A DNA stretch of 64,000 nt. Origin: Streptomyces albireticuli (GTDB taxonomy: Bacteria; Actinomycetota; Actinomycetes; Streptomycetales; Streptomycetaceae). The translations under genes were made by a program, and so were the position numbers. Shown here in pieces: positions 9,032-19,100 of this stretch. The notes below the pieces were generated by a model that did not search any database, was not told the origin of the DNA, and saw only the letters and a list, made by a program, of their open reading frames with translations. The stretch is taken from NCBI RefSeq assembly GCF_021228125.1, contig NZ_JAJQQS010000019.1, positions 62,001 through 126,000 on the forward strand, in the 5' to 3' direction. The first letter of the stretch is position 1. Each line of letters begins with the position of its first letter.

Positions 9032-9213
9032 CGATTCAAAGTCGGAGCGGTTGTACTTTTAGATCTGCTGTGTTTTTGTGGGACGGGCCCCTGACCGGCA
9101 CACGGCCGCCGGAAGCCCGGGGCCGGGCGGCGGCTGATCCGCCGTGCCCGGAACAAGGCGTCACCACAAAGACGCCGGCACTCTCTTCGACCCTCGAACG
9201 GAGCGTGACCCTC

Positions 9214-10404
9214 ATGTCCACCACTCCTCGTATCGCTGTCGCCGGCGCCGGCCTCGGCGGCCTCGTCTGCGCACGCGTCCTCCAGCGACACGGCGTGCCG
9301 GTCACGGTCTTCGAGCGCGAGACCGACCCCCGCTCCCGCTCCCAGGGCGGCACTCTCGACATCGACGAGGCCACCGGCCAGACGGCCCTGCGCGCCGCCG
9401 GCCTGTTCGACCGTTTCCTCGCCCTGTCACGCCCCGAAGGCCAGGAGTGGCGTCTGTACGACCACCACGCGTCCCTGATACGCCACGACCGGGCCGGCGA
9501 GGGCGATCTGAGCAGGCCCGAGATCGACCGCGGTCAGCTGCGCGCGCTCCTGCTGGAGTCCCTCGCCCCCGGCACCGTCCGCTGGGGCCGCTCCGTACGA
9601 GCCGTCGTCCCGCTCCCCGACGGCACCGCCCGCCTGCACCACCACGACCGCACCGGCAAGGACTTCGACGACTTCGACCTGGTCGTCGGCGCCGACGGCG
9701 CCTGGTCCCGGGTGCGCCCCGCGCTCTCCGACGCCCAGCCCTCCTACGCCGGAGTCACGATGGTGGAAGCCCACTTCGACGACGTCGACGACCGCCACCC
9801 CGGCATCGCCCGCCTGGTCGGACACGGCACCATGGCGGCCAAAGCGGGCCGCCGCAGCCTGGTGCTGCAACGCAACAGCGACGGACACGTCCGCGCCTAC
9901 GTCACCTTCCGCGGCCCCCAGGACTGGCACGCCGGCCTCGACCTCGCGGACACCGACGCCGTACGCGCGCGCCTCCTCGACCAGTACCAGGGCTGGCACG
10001 AGAGCCTGCTGGACATCCTTCGCGGGAACGAGGGCGGTTTCGTCAACCGGCCCATGTTCGTCCTGCCCGTTCCCCACACCTGGCGGCGCGTACCCGGCGT
10101 CACCCTGCTCGGCGACGCCGCCCACCTGATGCCGCCCGTCGGCGTCGGCGCCAACCTCGCCCTGCTCGACGGCGCCCAACTCGCCCGGGCCGTCATCGAC
10201 CACCCCACCGTCGACGCGGCCCTCGACGCCTATGAGAACGTCATGCTGACCCGCGCCGCGGACCACGCCGGGACCGCCCGGCGGATGCTCGCCACCCTCA
10301 TGCCCGACACCGACTCCGACACCGCCGTCTTCCCCGACACCCTCTGGCCGGCCGGCGCCCACCCTGACCCGAGCCCCGCCCACGCCGGTCGTGAGAGAGC
10401 CTGA
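9214..10404 (+). CDS. FAD-dependent monooxygenase (PHBH/TetX-like)
   Basis: A 396-residue class A flavoprotein monooxygenase, which would hydroxylate an aromatic or polyketide-like substrate with NAD(P)H and O2. The dinucleotide fold GAGLGGLVCARVL (residues 10-22), the DG motif in VGADGAWSRVR and the FAD ribityl motif GDAAHLMPPVGVG are all intact. ATG at 9214 fits the fold start; upstream in-frame sequence lacks family character. It has no ferredoxin-type partner, as expected for the class. Divergence from a TetR gene suggests substrate induction and detoxification, in the manner of TetX-like enzymes, but tailoring of a local metabolite cannot be excluded. Confidence 0.85.
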   Translation: MSTTPRIAVAGAGLGGLVCARVLQRHGVPVTVFERETDPRSRSQGGTLDIDEATGQTALRAAGLFDRFLALSRPEGQEWRLYDHHASLIRHDRAGEGDLSRPEIDRGQLRALLLESLAPGTVRWGRSVRAVVPLPDGTARLHHHDRTGKDFDDFDLVVGADGAWSRVRPALSDAQPSYAGVTMVEAHFDDVDDRHPGIARLVGHGTMAAKAGRRSLVLQRNSDGHVRAYVTFRGPQDWHAGLDLADTDAVRARLLDQYQGWHESLLDILRGNEGGFVNRPMFVLPVPHTWRRVPGVTLLGDAAHLMPPVGVGANLALLDGAQLARAVIDHPTVDAALDAYENVMLTRAADHAGTARRMLATLMPDTDSDTAVFPDTLWPAGAHPDPSPAHAGRERA

Positions 10405-10446
10405 AGAGCCGGTCCGTCCTGACCTCCCGCGCACGCGTCGGGCCCC

Positions 10447-12672
10447 TCAGCCGTCGGCGTCCTCGCGCAGCCCGACCCGGTTGTGCAAGCGGCGCAGCGG
10501 CCCGGGGGCCCACCAGTTGGCCCGTCCGGCCAACCGCATGAACGACGGTACGAGGAGGGCGCGGACCAGGGTCGCGTCCAGGACGACCGCCAGCGCGAGG
10601 CCGACGCCGAGCAGCTTCAGCAGCGTCACACCGGAGACGGCGAAGACGAACAGCACCACGGCGACGAGGAGCGCCGCGGCCGTGATGATCCGCCCGGTGT
10701 GCTGGAGCCCGAAGGCCACCGACTCCCTGTTGTCCCCGGTGCGCAGGTAACGCTCGCGGATCCGCGAGAGCAGGAACACCTCGTAGTCCATGGACAGGCC
10801 GAACGCCACGCAGAAGGTCAGGATCGGGATGGTCGCGTCCAGGGTGCCGGTGTGCGTCGGGCTGCCCACCAGGGGCGACAGGTGACCCTCCTGGAAGACG
10901 AACACCATCGCCCCGAACGTGGCGCTGAGGCTGAAGGTGTTGAGCACGAGCGCCTTCACCGGCATCAGCACGCTCCCGGTGAACAGGAACAACAGCACCA
11001 GGGACGAACCCACGACGATGCCGATGGCCGCCGGAGTGGCCCGGGCGATGGCCGACGTGCTGTCCCTCACCTCGGCGGCCCGTCCGCCCACCGACACCGT
11101 GCTCCCCTCCGGCGGCGCCACCTTCCGCAACCGGTCGACGAGCCGGGTGCCGGCGGAGGAGTCCTGCTCCACGGCGGAGACCACGGAGAACAGCGCGGTG
11201 TCACCGTCCACCAGCGCGGCACCGGCCGCTCCCGGCCCCCGGACCTGGCGCCCGGCGGCATAAGCGCCGGGCGCCGCGCTCACCTGACGGACGTCGCGCA
11301 CCTCGGACAGGGCACGGGCGTAGGGCTCCAGGGCCTGCCGACCGCTTTGCCCCACGCCCTCCACCACCACCGGGACGGTACGCAGCACGTCCCTGTCGAA
11401 CCGCTCGCGCAGCAGCCGCGTGGCGCGGTGCACCTGGGAGTCGACGGGCAGCGAGCGGTCGTCGAACAGCCCGGAGGAGACCCGGGTGAACGGGGACGCC
11501 AGAACGACCAGAACTATCACCGCGCCGCCCCCGTAGAGCAGCGGACGGCGCATCACCGCCATGGCGAACCGGTACCAGCGGCCGTTCTCCGGCGACACCG
11601 GCGCCGCCGTTCCGGAGGTGGCCCGCCGCGCCGGGCCACGCAGCCGGGCGAAGACGTCGTAGCGGTCGACCCGGTGGCCCAGGACGGCCAGCAGCGCGGG
11701 CAGCACGAAGACCGCCCCCGCGGCCGCGGAGAGCACCACGACGATGCCGCCGTAGGCGAAGGACCGCAGGAAGTACTGGGGGAAGACCAGCAGCGCGACC
11801 AGGGACAGGGCCACCGTCAGCCCGGAGAACGCGACCGTCCGCCCTGCCCTGCGCACCGTGGGGCCCAGAGCCTCCCGCACCGTGGCGCCGCCGCGCAGTT
11901 CCTCACGGAAGCGGGAGAGCATGAAGAGGCTGTAATCGATGCCGAGGCCGAGACCGAGCGCGGTGGTCGAATTCATCGAGTACACCGAGATCGACACGAC
12001 ACCGGCCAGGGCGTTGAGCACGGCCCGGCTCACCAGGACCGACAACAGCGCGATGACCAGAGGCAAGGCCGCGGCGACGGCACTGCCGAAGATCAGCAGG
12101 AGGAGGACGAGGGTGATCGGCATGGCGATCGCCTCGGCGAGCAGCAGGTCGTGCGCGGTCTGCTTCCCGACCTCGGTCTGCACCTGCGCGGGCCCGGCCG
12201 CCATGACCGTCAGCCCCCGCGCGTGCCGCCGGAGTTCCGGCACCAGCCGCTCCGCGGTCTTCGCCTGGGCGTGCTCGTCACCGCTCAGGGAGAGCGACAC
12301 CAGCCCCATGGATCCGTCCCGGGACCGCAGCGCGGACGGACGCCCCGCCGTCCAGTACGAGCCGGCCGCCCGTACGCCCGCGGCCCGCTCGGCGCGCCGG
12401 GTCAGATCGGTGCCGAGGGAGGCCGTCGTCGGCGAGTCCACCGGACCCGCGCCGCTCAGCAGCAGTATCAGGTCGCCGTCGGTGGTGGGGAAGTGCTCGG
12501 ACACCAGGCGCCCGGCACGGGAGGACTCCGCGTGGGGATCGGAGAACCCGCCGTGTGCGAGCCGGTTCTCCACGCCCAGACCCCCGAGCGCGGCCAGGAC
12601 GAGGGCGAGCGCGCTCACCCACAGCACAGTGGTACGCCGCCGGTACAGCGCCGCGCTGAAGCGGTCGGACAT
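10447..12672 (-). CDS. MMPL family RND-type exporter
   Basis: A roughly 741-residue inner-membrane transporter of the MMPL (RND) family with about 12 transmembrane helices in two repeats, each with an external domain. The paired family motifs GLGIDYSLFMLSRFREE and GLSMDYEVFLLSRIRER carry the proton-relay Asp-Tyr. Three in-frame ATGs exist (12807, 12744, 12672). I prefer 12672 because GGGGAGGT precedes it and the protein then starts in the usual short basic segment before TM1; 12744 also has a GGAG. MMPL proteins export lipids, polyketides or drugs by proton antiport. Its place beside acyl and polyketide genes fits lipid-like product export. Confidence 0.85.
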   Translation of the reverse strand: MSDRFSAALYRRRTTVLWVSALALVLAALGGLGVENRLAHGGFSDPHAESSRAGRLVSEHFPTTDGDLILLLSGAGPVDSPTTASLGTDLTRRAERAAGVRAAGSYWTAGRPSALRSRDGSMGLVSLSLSGDEHAQAKTAERLVPELRRHARGLTVMAAGPAQVQTEVGKQTAHDLLLAEAIAMPITLVLLLLIFGSAVAAALPLVIALLSVLVSRAVLNALAGVVSISVYSMNSTTALGLGLGIDYSLFMLSRFREELRGGATVREALGPTVRRAGRTVAFSGLTVALSLVALLVFPQYFLRSFAYGGIVVVLSAAAGAVFVLPALLAVLGHRVDRYDVFARLRGPARRATSGTAAPVSPENGRWYRFAMAVMRRPLLYGGGAVIVLVVLASPFTRVSSGLFDDRSLPVDSQVHRATRLLRERFDRDVLRTVPVVVEGVGQSGRQALEPYARALSEVRDVRQVSAAPGAYAAGRQVRGPGAAGAALVDGDTALFSVVSAVEQDSSAGTRLVDRLRKVAPPEGSTVSVGGRAAEVRDSTSAIARATPAAIGIVVGSSLVLLFLFTGSVLMPVKALVLNTFSLSATFGAMVFVFQEGHLSPLVGSPTHTGTLDATIPILTFCVAFGLSMDYEVFLLSRIRERYLRTGDNRESVAFGLQHTGRIITAAALLVAVVLFVFAVSGVTLLKLLGVGLALAVVLDATLVRALLVPSFMRLAGRANWWAPGPLRRLHNRVGLREDADG

Positions 12673-12899
12673 GGACGGGACCTCCCCGGTCGAATGGTCT
12701 GCCGGGACGCGGGCCCGGCGGTCGTGCGGAGCCGTCGTGCTCATGGCGATCTCCGCCATGCGTGGTGCCGGGCCACCGTACCGACCCCCGCCCCTTCGGG
12801 AGGCCAACTCGGCCCCGTTCCAGGGGCATTCGGTTGATGGCCCGGGTCGCGGTGGTGATACTGGCTCTCGTGCGGTGAAGCCGAGACGGAGTGGGGTCC

Positions 12900-13799
12900 A
12901 TGGACCGGGAACGCGCGCTTCTGGACCTGCTCGATCTCGCCCCCGGTGGGGGAACCCCCGGTCGGGGAGAGGGGGTCCACTTCGTCGGACGCCCTCCCCT
13001 GGAGCAGTCCGTCCCCGTGTACGGAGGGCATCTGGCCGCCCAGGCGCTGGCCGCCGCCGGCCGTACGGTGCCCGCCGCGCTGCCCGCCCACTCGGTGCAC
13101 TGCTCCTTCCTGCGGCCCACCCTGCCGAGCGCGCCCTTCGAGTACCGGGTCGAGAAGGTGCGGAACAGCGCCTCCTTCGCCACGCGCCGGGTCCACGCGA
13201 CCCAGCACGGCCTGGAGGTGTTCGACCTGACCGCGTCCTTCCACCGGCCCGGCCCGGGCCTGGACCACCAGGACCCCATGCCGCCCGTCCCGGACCCGGA
13301 AAGCCTGCCGACGTACGAGGAGCGGCTGACCACGGCGTTCGGCGAGGTGATGCAGCCCCTGGGGAAACCGTACGAGCTGCGCTTCGTCGGCCCGTTGAGC
13401 TTCGACACGGAGAAGAACCCCTCGCTGTCGTCCCCCCGGACCCGGGTGTGGGTGCGCGCCGAGGGCGAGCTGCCGGACGAGACGGCCGCCGGCGGCGCGC
13501 GCCTGCTGCACGCCTGTCTGCTGGTGTACGTCTGCGACGTCACCATGCTGGAGACGGTCCTCGTCCGGCACGGCATCTCGTGGTTCCACGCGGACGGCCG
13601 GAGCGTCGACTACACCGTGTGGATCCATCGTCCCTTCCGGGCGGACGACTGGCTGCTGTGCGCCTTGGAGACCCCGGCGGCCTCCGGAGGGCGGGGACTG
13701 GTCCTGGGCCGGGTCTTCACCCGTGCCGGCGTGCTCGTGGCCACCCTGGCCCAGGAGGGCCTGATCCGGGTGAGCGCCGGTCACGGGGCCCTCGGCTGA
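12900..13799 (+). CDS. Acyl-CoA thioesterase II (TesB-like, double hotdog)
   Basis: A 299-residue protein with two hotdog repeats. Family motifs are visible: FVGRPPLEQSVPVYGGHLAA near the N-terminus, HSVHCSFLRP around residue 63, and a C-terminal repeat containing ISWFHADG and DYTVWIHRP. TesB enzymes hydrolyse medium- to long-chain acyl thioesters. ATG at 12900 follows GGAG. It converges on an operon for a PKS that has no thioesterase domain, so off-loading of that product is a reasonable inference. A short GC palindrome near the 5' end encodes a Gly/Pro-rich insertion that TesB proteins do not need. Confidence 0.82.
   Translation: MDRERALLDLLDLAPGGGTPGRGEGVHFVGRPPLEQSVPVYGGHLAAQALAAAGRTVPAALPAHSVHCSFLRPTLPSAPFEYRVEKVRNSASFATRRVHATQHGLEVFDLTASFHRPGPGLDHQDPMPPVPDPESLPTYEERLTTAFGEVMQPLGKPYELRFVGPLSFDTEKNPSLSSPRTRVWVRAEGELPDETAAGGARLLHACLLVYVCDVTMLETVLVRHGISWFHADGRSVDYTVWIHRPFRADDWLLCALETPAASGGRGLVLGRVFTRAGVLVATLAQEGLIRVSAGHGALG
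12941..12967. repeat. Intragenic GC palindrome in tesB-like gene
   Basis: A 27-bp near-palindrome: CCCCGGT, a central GGGGGAACCCCC, then CCGGTCGGGG. It is translated in frame as a Pro-Gly-Gly-Gly-Thr-Pro-Gly-Arg loop between the first helix and the conserved GRPP region. Similar short palindromes occur inside Streptomyces coding genes, in my recollection. No second copy was noticed in this window. Confidence 0.45.
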
Positions 13800-13811
13800 G
13801 GACCCCGTGAC
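13780..13811. terminator. Bidirectional terminator between convergent genes
   Basis: GTCACGGGG (13780-13788) pairs with CCCCGTGAC (13803-13811); after one mismatch, CCTC pairs with GAGG around a 4-nt loop. The hairpin spans the stop codon of the thioesterase gene and ends 34 bp before the stop of the opposing reductase gene, so it can terminate both. Confidence 0.75.
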
Positions 13812-13844
13812 CACGGAGCGACGCCCGCACGCCACTTCGTACGG

Positions 13845-14606
13845 CTAGACGACCAGGCCGCCGGAGACCTCGACGGCCTGCCCGGTGATGTAACGCGCCC
13901 GGTCGGAGGCCAGGAAGCACACCAGGTGCGCCACGTCCTCGGGGGAGCCGAACGCGTGCCCGGGTATGAGGGACTTCAGGAATTCGGCCTTGTCCTCGGG
14001 TATCGCCGCGGTCATGTCCGTCTCGATCAGACCGGGGGCGACCGCGTTGACGGTGACGCCCCGGGCGCCGATCTCCTTGGCCAGCGCCTTGGTGAAGCCG
14101 ATGACCCCCGCCTTCGCGGCCGAGTAGGCCGTCTGACCCGGGATGCCGTGCAGCCCGGACGAGGAGGCGATGTTGACGATGGCACCGCTGTGCTGCTTCA
14201 CCAGGGGCATCAGCAGCGGCTTGGTGACCGTGTACATGCTGTCGAGGTTGGTGGCGATGACCTCGTGCCACTGCTGCGGGGCCATGCGGGCGAACAGGGT
14301 GTCACGCGTGACGCCGGCGTTGTTGACGAGCACGTCGAACCGGTCCAGGCGGTCCAGGGCCGCGCCGGCGAAGCGCTCGGCCTCGCCGGCGTCGGCGACG
14401 TGCGCGTACAGCGGCGTGCAGCGCTGCCCGGGGTGGGCGGCGCGCAGCTCGTCGGCGAGGGCGCGGGCCCGGTCCTCTCCGCTGTGGTAGCCGAACACGA
14501 CGTCGGCGCCTTGCGCCAGCGCCAGGCGGACGACCGCGGCGCCGATGCCCCGCGATCCGCCCGTGACGATGACGCCGCGCCCCGCCAGGGGGAGGTCATC
14601 CGCCAC
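13845..14606 (-). CDS. 3-oxoacyl-ACP reductase (FabG-like SDR), probable trans-acting KR
   Basis: A 253-residue classical short-chain dehydrogenase. It has the NADPH motif TGGSRGIG (residues 16-23), NNAG, the catalytic Ser in IASSSG, the YSAAK motif and the PG motif in VAPGLIETDM. FabG-type enzymes reduce ACP-bound 3-ketoacyl groups. Its start lies inside the 3' end of the radical SAM gene (11-bp overlap), so the two are co-translated. The PKS at the head of this operon has KS, AT, DH and ACP but no KR; a DH needs a 3-hydroxyacyl substrate, so this protein is the obvious trans-acting ketoreductase. Confidence 0.88.
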   Translation of the reverse strand: MADDLPLAGRGVIVTGGSRGIGAAVVRLALAQGADVVFGYHSGEDRARALADELRAAHPGQRCTPLYAHVADAGEAERFAGAALDRLDRFDVLVNNAGVTRDTLFARMAPQQWHEVIATNLDSMYTVTKPLLMPLVKQHSGAIVNIASSSGLHGIPGQTAYSAAKAGVIGFTKALAKEIGARGVTVNAVAPGLIETDMTAAIPEDKAEFLKSLIPGHAFGSPEDVAHLVCFLASDRARYITGQAVEVSGGLVV

Positions 14607-16062
14607 TGCCCACCCCGGGCACCGGCAGTGTCACGCCCGCCGCGGCGGCGTGCCCGCGGGATTCCCTCCGGTGCCGCGCGGCCTGCTCCCGCAGCTCGCG
14701 GTAGCGTTCCTCGGCGACCAGGGCGGAGATCATGGGAGCGTAGAACGCGCCGTCGTCGACCAGCTTGATCCGCTCCGGAGTGACCTTCGCGAGGCCCCGC
14801 TCGGCCAGGGCGTCCCAGATGGTGGCGAACTTCTCGTAGATGTCGAGTCCCAGGGCGGTGCGGTACCGGGTCCGGTCGATGTCCGTGCTGATGAGGCTGC
14901 GGAAGAGCAGCATCAGCAGCCAGTCGTCGGGCGTGTGCCGGAAGCCGCGTTCGACCGGGAACCGGCCGTTGTCGATCGCCGCCTTGTACTGGGGCAGGCT
15001 GCGGTGGTTGATGAAGGACCACGAACGGCCGGACGGGAGCGCGGGATTGCCGAAGAAGGTGATCGCCGCGTAGCCCAGTCCGAGGCTGTCGACGTGGTCG
15101 AAGCGGGTGGTGTACCCCTCGCGGAAGTCCCGGGTCGTGGGGTCGCCGGGGCGGCGGAAGTTGTAGGTCGACAGCTGCTCGTAGCCGTGGTCGACCAGGA
15201 AGTCGCGCCCGGCCCGGTACAACTCCAGGTTGGCCAGGGTGCTGGGCAGCTCGTGGTAGCGGTTGAGCGCGAAGTCGGTCGGGCCGCCGACGTTCAGCTC
15301 GTAGTGGGTGATGTCGTAGACGTCCCAGGAGACCAGGGTCTCCAGGTCCTCCAGCAGGGTGTCGACCGTCTGCTGGGGCCAGCCGAAGATCAGGTCGACG
15401 TTGGCGGCCAGCCCGAGCTCGCGGGCCCATTCCAGGCTCTGGATGACGTGCTTGGTCGTCTGCTTGCGCCCGCTGAAGCTGTTGAGCCGTTCGTTGATCT
15501 GCTGGACGCCCATGCTGATCCGGTTCATCCCGGAGTCGGCGATCGCCCGCATCTTCTCCCGGGTGAAGAGCTGCGGAATGCCCTCCAGGGTGAGGTCCGC
15601 CTGATCCGAGATCTCCGGGAAGAGGCGGCGCACCATGTCCATGATCCGGTGGTACACGGCGGGCCGGTAGAGGTTCGAGGTGCCCCCGCCGAAGTACGCC
15701 CCGGCGAGGAGGACGCCCTCCATCTGTTCCCGGTACATCTCGGCTTCGCGTTCCACGTAGCCGTAGTAGTTCTCCAGTGCGGCGTTGCCCTGGAACTCCT
15801 CGACGGGGAACAGGCAGTAACCGCATTTGCCGGGGTCGGTCTTGATGCAGTACGGCACGCCGATGTAGAGGAACACCGGGGATTCGTTGTGCGTCTCGCT
15901 CAGGCGGCGGCGGTCCTCGCCGATCTCGTCGAGCGGCACGGAGAGCTCGTTCCAGAACCGCGGCGACGGGAAGCCGTGCTGGATCTTGTTGACCTGGCGT
16001 TCGGCCAGGTGGCTGTCGAGGTAGTTGTTGACGAAGTCGGGGGTTAACACGATTGCTGGCAC
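14596..16062 (-). CDS. HemN/HemW-like radical SAM enzyme, candidate cyclopropanase
   Basis: A 488-residue radical SAM protein of the coproporphyrinogen-oxidase-like family. The cluster cysteines are C72, C80 and C83, a CX7CX2C spacing in place of the common CX3CX2C. The YFGGGT motif, GVQQ and IFGWPQQT follow in the family order, and a HemN C-terminal region covers about residues 370-460. Housekeeping HemW/HemN genes are not found inside PKS operons, whereas HemN-like enzymes in jawsamycin and CC-1065 pathways build cyclopropanes. The start is GTG at 16062. Codon 6 is TTA (16045-16047), so expression should depend on bldA. It lies 55 bp after the PKS and overlaps the reductase. Confidence 0.82.
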   Translation of the reverse strand: MPAIVLTPDFVNNYLDSHLAERQVNKIQHGFPSPRFWNELSVPLDEIGEDRRRLSETHNESPVFLYIGVPYCIKTDPGKCGYCLFPVEEFQGNAALENYYGYVEREAEMYREQMEGVLLAGAYFGGGTSNLYRPAVYHRIMDMVRRLFPEISDQADLTLEGIPQLFTREKMRAIADSGMNRISMGVQQINERLNSFSGRKQTTKHVIQSLEWARELGLAANVDLIFGWPQQTVDTLLEDLETLVSWDVYDITHYELNVGGPTDFALNRYHELPSTLANLELYRAGRDFLVDHGYEQLSTYNFRRPGDPTTRDFREGYTTRFDHVDSLGLGYAAITFFGNPALPSGRSWSFINHRSLPQYKAAIDNGRFPVERGFRHTPDDWLLMLLFRSLISTDIDRTRYRTALGLDIYEKFATIWDALAERGLAKVTPERIKLVDDGAFYAPMISALVAEERYRELREQAARHRRESRGHAAAAGVTLPVPGVGSGG

Positions 16063-16117
16063 TTCCCCTCTGGTGGGATCTGCCGGGTGGTCTGCCGGGC
16101 GCGGCGGGAGGAAAGGC

Positions 16118-19100
16118 TCACGAGTCCGTCGGGGCGGTCGCCGCGTCGGCCGGCTCCGCCAGGATGACCCGTTGCACGAGGTACTCCGCCAGTTCCTCGA
16201 TGCTCTGGTATTCCAGTGCCTCCATCGCCTTGAAGCGGAAGTCGAGCTTTTCCTGGATGCGGCGCTGGAGTTCGGTGATGGACAGGGAGTCCAGGCCGAT
16301 TTCCAGCAGTGCCAGGGAAGGATCGAGGTGGTGGATGTCGACCGCCAATTCGGCCGACATCCGCCCGAGGGTGTCGATGATCTCGTCGGTGAGCCAGCCG
16401 ATGACCGCCTGACGGCGTTCCTCGGCCGTGAGGGGCTCGATGCGCTCCCGCAGTTCCCGCCGGGAATCGCCGCTCTCCCGGGCGCGGTCGCCGGCCGGTG
16501 CGGCCGGGACCGCCGAGGTGTCCGTCAGCGAGGCGACGCGCCGGAACTCGACGTCCTCCATCTCCGCGAGGATGTTCCCGGTGTCGTCCAGGACGCGCAG
16601 CCGGGCCGTGAACGCGGTACCGGAGTCGTTGGTCCGCAGCCGGACGTGACCCCAGACCTGGTCGGGGAGAGCGCCGCGCAGCACCATGCGGCCCACACCG
16701 ACCGGGATGTACGTGCCCTTGGCCGCCCCGTCGCGCGCCGCCGCGGCGGTCAGGTGCAGGCAGCCGTCGAGCATGGTGGCGAAGCCGTGCTCGTGACCCA
16801 CGCGCGACGCCCCGTCGGGAGCGGCCGTGATCCGGCCCAGCGCCTGGCCGGCCGCCTCGTCCAGCCACACCTCGCGGACGGTGGAGAAGCTCGCGCCGTA
16901 CTCCATGCCGTCCTCCCGCAACAGCCCGTAGAGCCGCCCGGGCGCGAGCTCCGTGGGCATCGCCGCGCGCAGCTCCTCGGGACGGGTGGCGGCGGAGTCC
17001 TGCCGCGGGGCCGGTCCGACCTTCCCCTGGCAGTAGCGGGGGGTGCCCTCCCCTCCGGCCACGGCGAACCGGAAGCGGCCGTCCGTCGCGGGACCGTCGC
17101 CCTCCAGGCCGATCTGGACGCTGCTGGTTCCGGTGGGGGCCAGGAGGAGCGGCCGGACGAAGCCGACGTCGGTCAGCTCGACCGGCGCGGACCCGTGGCC
17201 GTTGACCGAGGCGTAGGCGTCCACGGCCAGGCCCAGGTAGGCGGTGGCAGGGAAGACGGTCGAGCCGAGGATGCGGTGGTCAACCCACGGTGTGCCCGCC
17301 CGCACCTCGTGCCGGTGGACGATCCGGGCGGCGGGCTCCGGCTCGGCCGGGGCCTCCGGGGCCGGGGACCGCCGGCGCGGGGCCGGTTCCGCCGGCTCGC
17401 GGCGCCCGGCGTCCGGCGTGTCCGTCAGCCAGTAGCGGTCCCTGCGGAACGGGTACAGCGGGGCGGACGAGGTGCGGCGGTGGCGCGGGCCGCGGTAGAG
17501 CGCGGGCAGGTCGATCGCGGCTCCGGCGGTGAACAGGGCGCCCGCGGCGGCGAGGAGGTTGCGTACGTCCTTGCGGTCGCGCGACAGGGTGGGGATCACG
17601 GTGACGCCGGTGGCCCCGAACGCCTCCGGGATGTGCGCCCGCAGGGCGGGGTGCGGGCCGATCTCGACGACCACGGTGCAGTCCAGGGCGGCCACCGCGC
17701 GCATGCTGTCGTGGAACAGGACCGGCCGACGGAGCTGCTGGCTCCAGTACTCCGGCCCCTCGGCGCCGGTCAGGGGCTCGCCCGTCACGTTGGAGAGCAC
17801 CGGGAGGACCGGGGCCGCCGGGCGGAGCGCCGCGGCGGCCTTGCCCAGCTCGGGCAGGGCCGGGTCCATCAGCGGCGAGTGGAAGGCGTGCGACGTGCGC
17901 AGCCGGGTGGTCCGCACACCCGCGGCCCCGGCCAGGCGGGCCACCTCGTCCACGGCCTCCGCCCGGCCGGAGACGACCACGGCGCGCGGGCCGTTGACCG
18001 CGGCGACGGACACGTCCGCCTCGCGCCCGGACACCCAGCCCCGCACGGTCTCCGGGGGCGCGGCGACGGCCAGCATCACGCCGTCGCGCGGCAGCTCGCC
18101 CATGAGACGGCCGCGTAGCGCACTGAAGCGGGCCGCGTCCTCCAGGGGGAGCATGCCGGCGACGCACGCGGCGACGACCTCGCCGATGCTGTGGCCGACC
18201 ACCGCGTCCGGAACGACCCCCCAGGAGCGCAGCAGCGTGGCGAGCCCGTACTCGACGGCGAACAGCGCCGGCTGGGCCAGCCGAGTGTCGTCGAGCACCT
18301 CCGGGGACGGCTCCTCGAAGAGTAGCCGCCGAAGCGGTACGGGCAGTTCGGTGTCGAGCACCTCGGCGCACCGCTCGACCGCGTCGGCGAAGACCGGTTC
18401 GCTGTCGTGCAGTTCGCGGGACATCCCGGGGTACTGCACGCCCTGGCCGGTGAAGACGAAGGCGGTACGGGCGGGTTTGGCCGGGTGCCCGCTGAGGACG
18501 GACGGGGGCGTGCGGCGGGTCCGCCACAACCGGAGGTCGTTGGCGATGCCGAGGGCGCCCCGGCCGGTCACCGCGAGGCGGTGGCGGTGCGCGGCACGCC
18601 CGGCGGCGGTGAACACGGCCGCGGGCAGGGTCTCCTGATCGGCCCGGGACAGGTAGTCCGCCCAGCGGTCGGCCAGCCCGTCGAGGCTCTCCGGGGACTT
18701 GGCCGACAGGACCAGCAGCTCGGCGGGGCGCGGCCGCGCGGTGTCACCGGCGCCGAGCCGGGCCCGCGGTGCCTCGCGCAGGATCGCGTGGGCGTTGGTG
18801 CCGCTGTAGCCGAAGGAGTTGACGGCGGCCAGGCGCGGGGTGTCCCCCCGGGGCCAGGGCACGGGTTCGCCGGGCACCTCCACCGCGGCGCCCTTCAGGT
18901 CGATCTTGGGGTTCAGCCGGTCGAGGTGGAGGCTGGGGTAGATGGTCTCGTGGTGCAGGGAGAGAGCGGCCTTGATGACGCCGAGGAGGCCGGCGGCGGC
19001 CTCGGTGTGACCGAAGTTGCTCTTCACCGACCCGACGTAGAGCGGCCGGTCCGCGGTGCGGGCGTGGCCGTAGGCGCCGGCGATGGCGTTCATCTCGATG

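Noticed and set aside
10483..12837. Plus-strand frame of 784 codons opposite the MMPL gene
   Set aside because: Composition is Gln/His/Arg/Gly-rich with no domain; the opposite strand encodes a clear 12-helix transporter with family motifs.
13845..14606. Primary-metabolism FabG
   Set aside because: No other fab genes adjoin it and its start lies within the radical SAM gene of a PKS operon that lacks a KR.
14596..16062. Housekeeping HemW or coproporphyrinogen dehydrogenase
   Set aside because: Haem biosynthesis genes are not adjacent, the cluster motif is expanded, and the gene is coupled to a PKS and carries a TTA codon.
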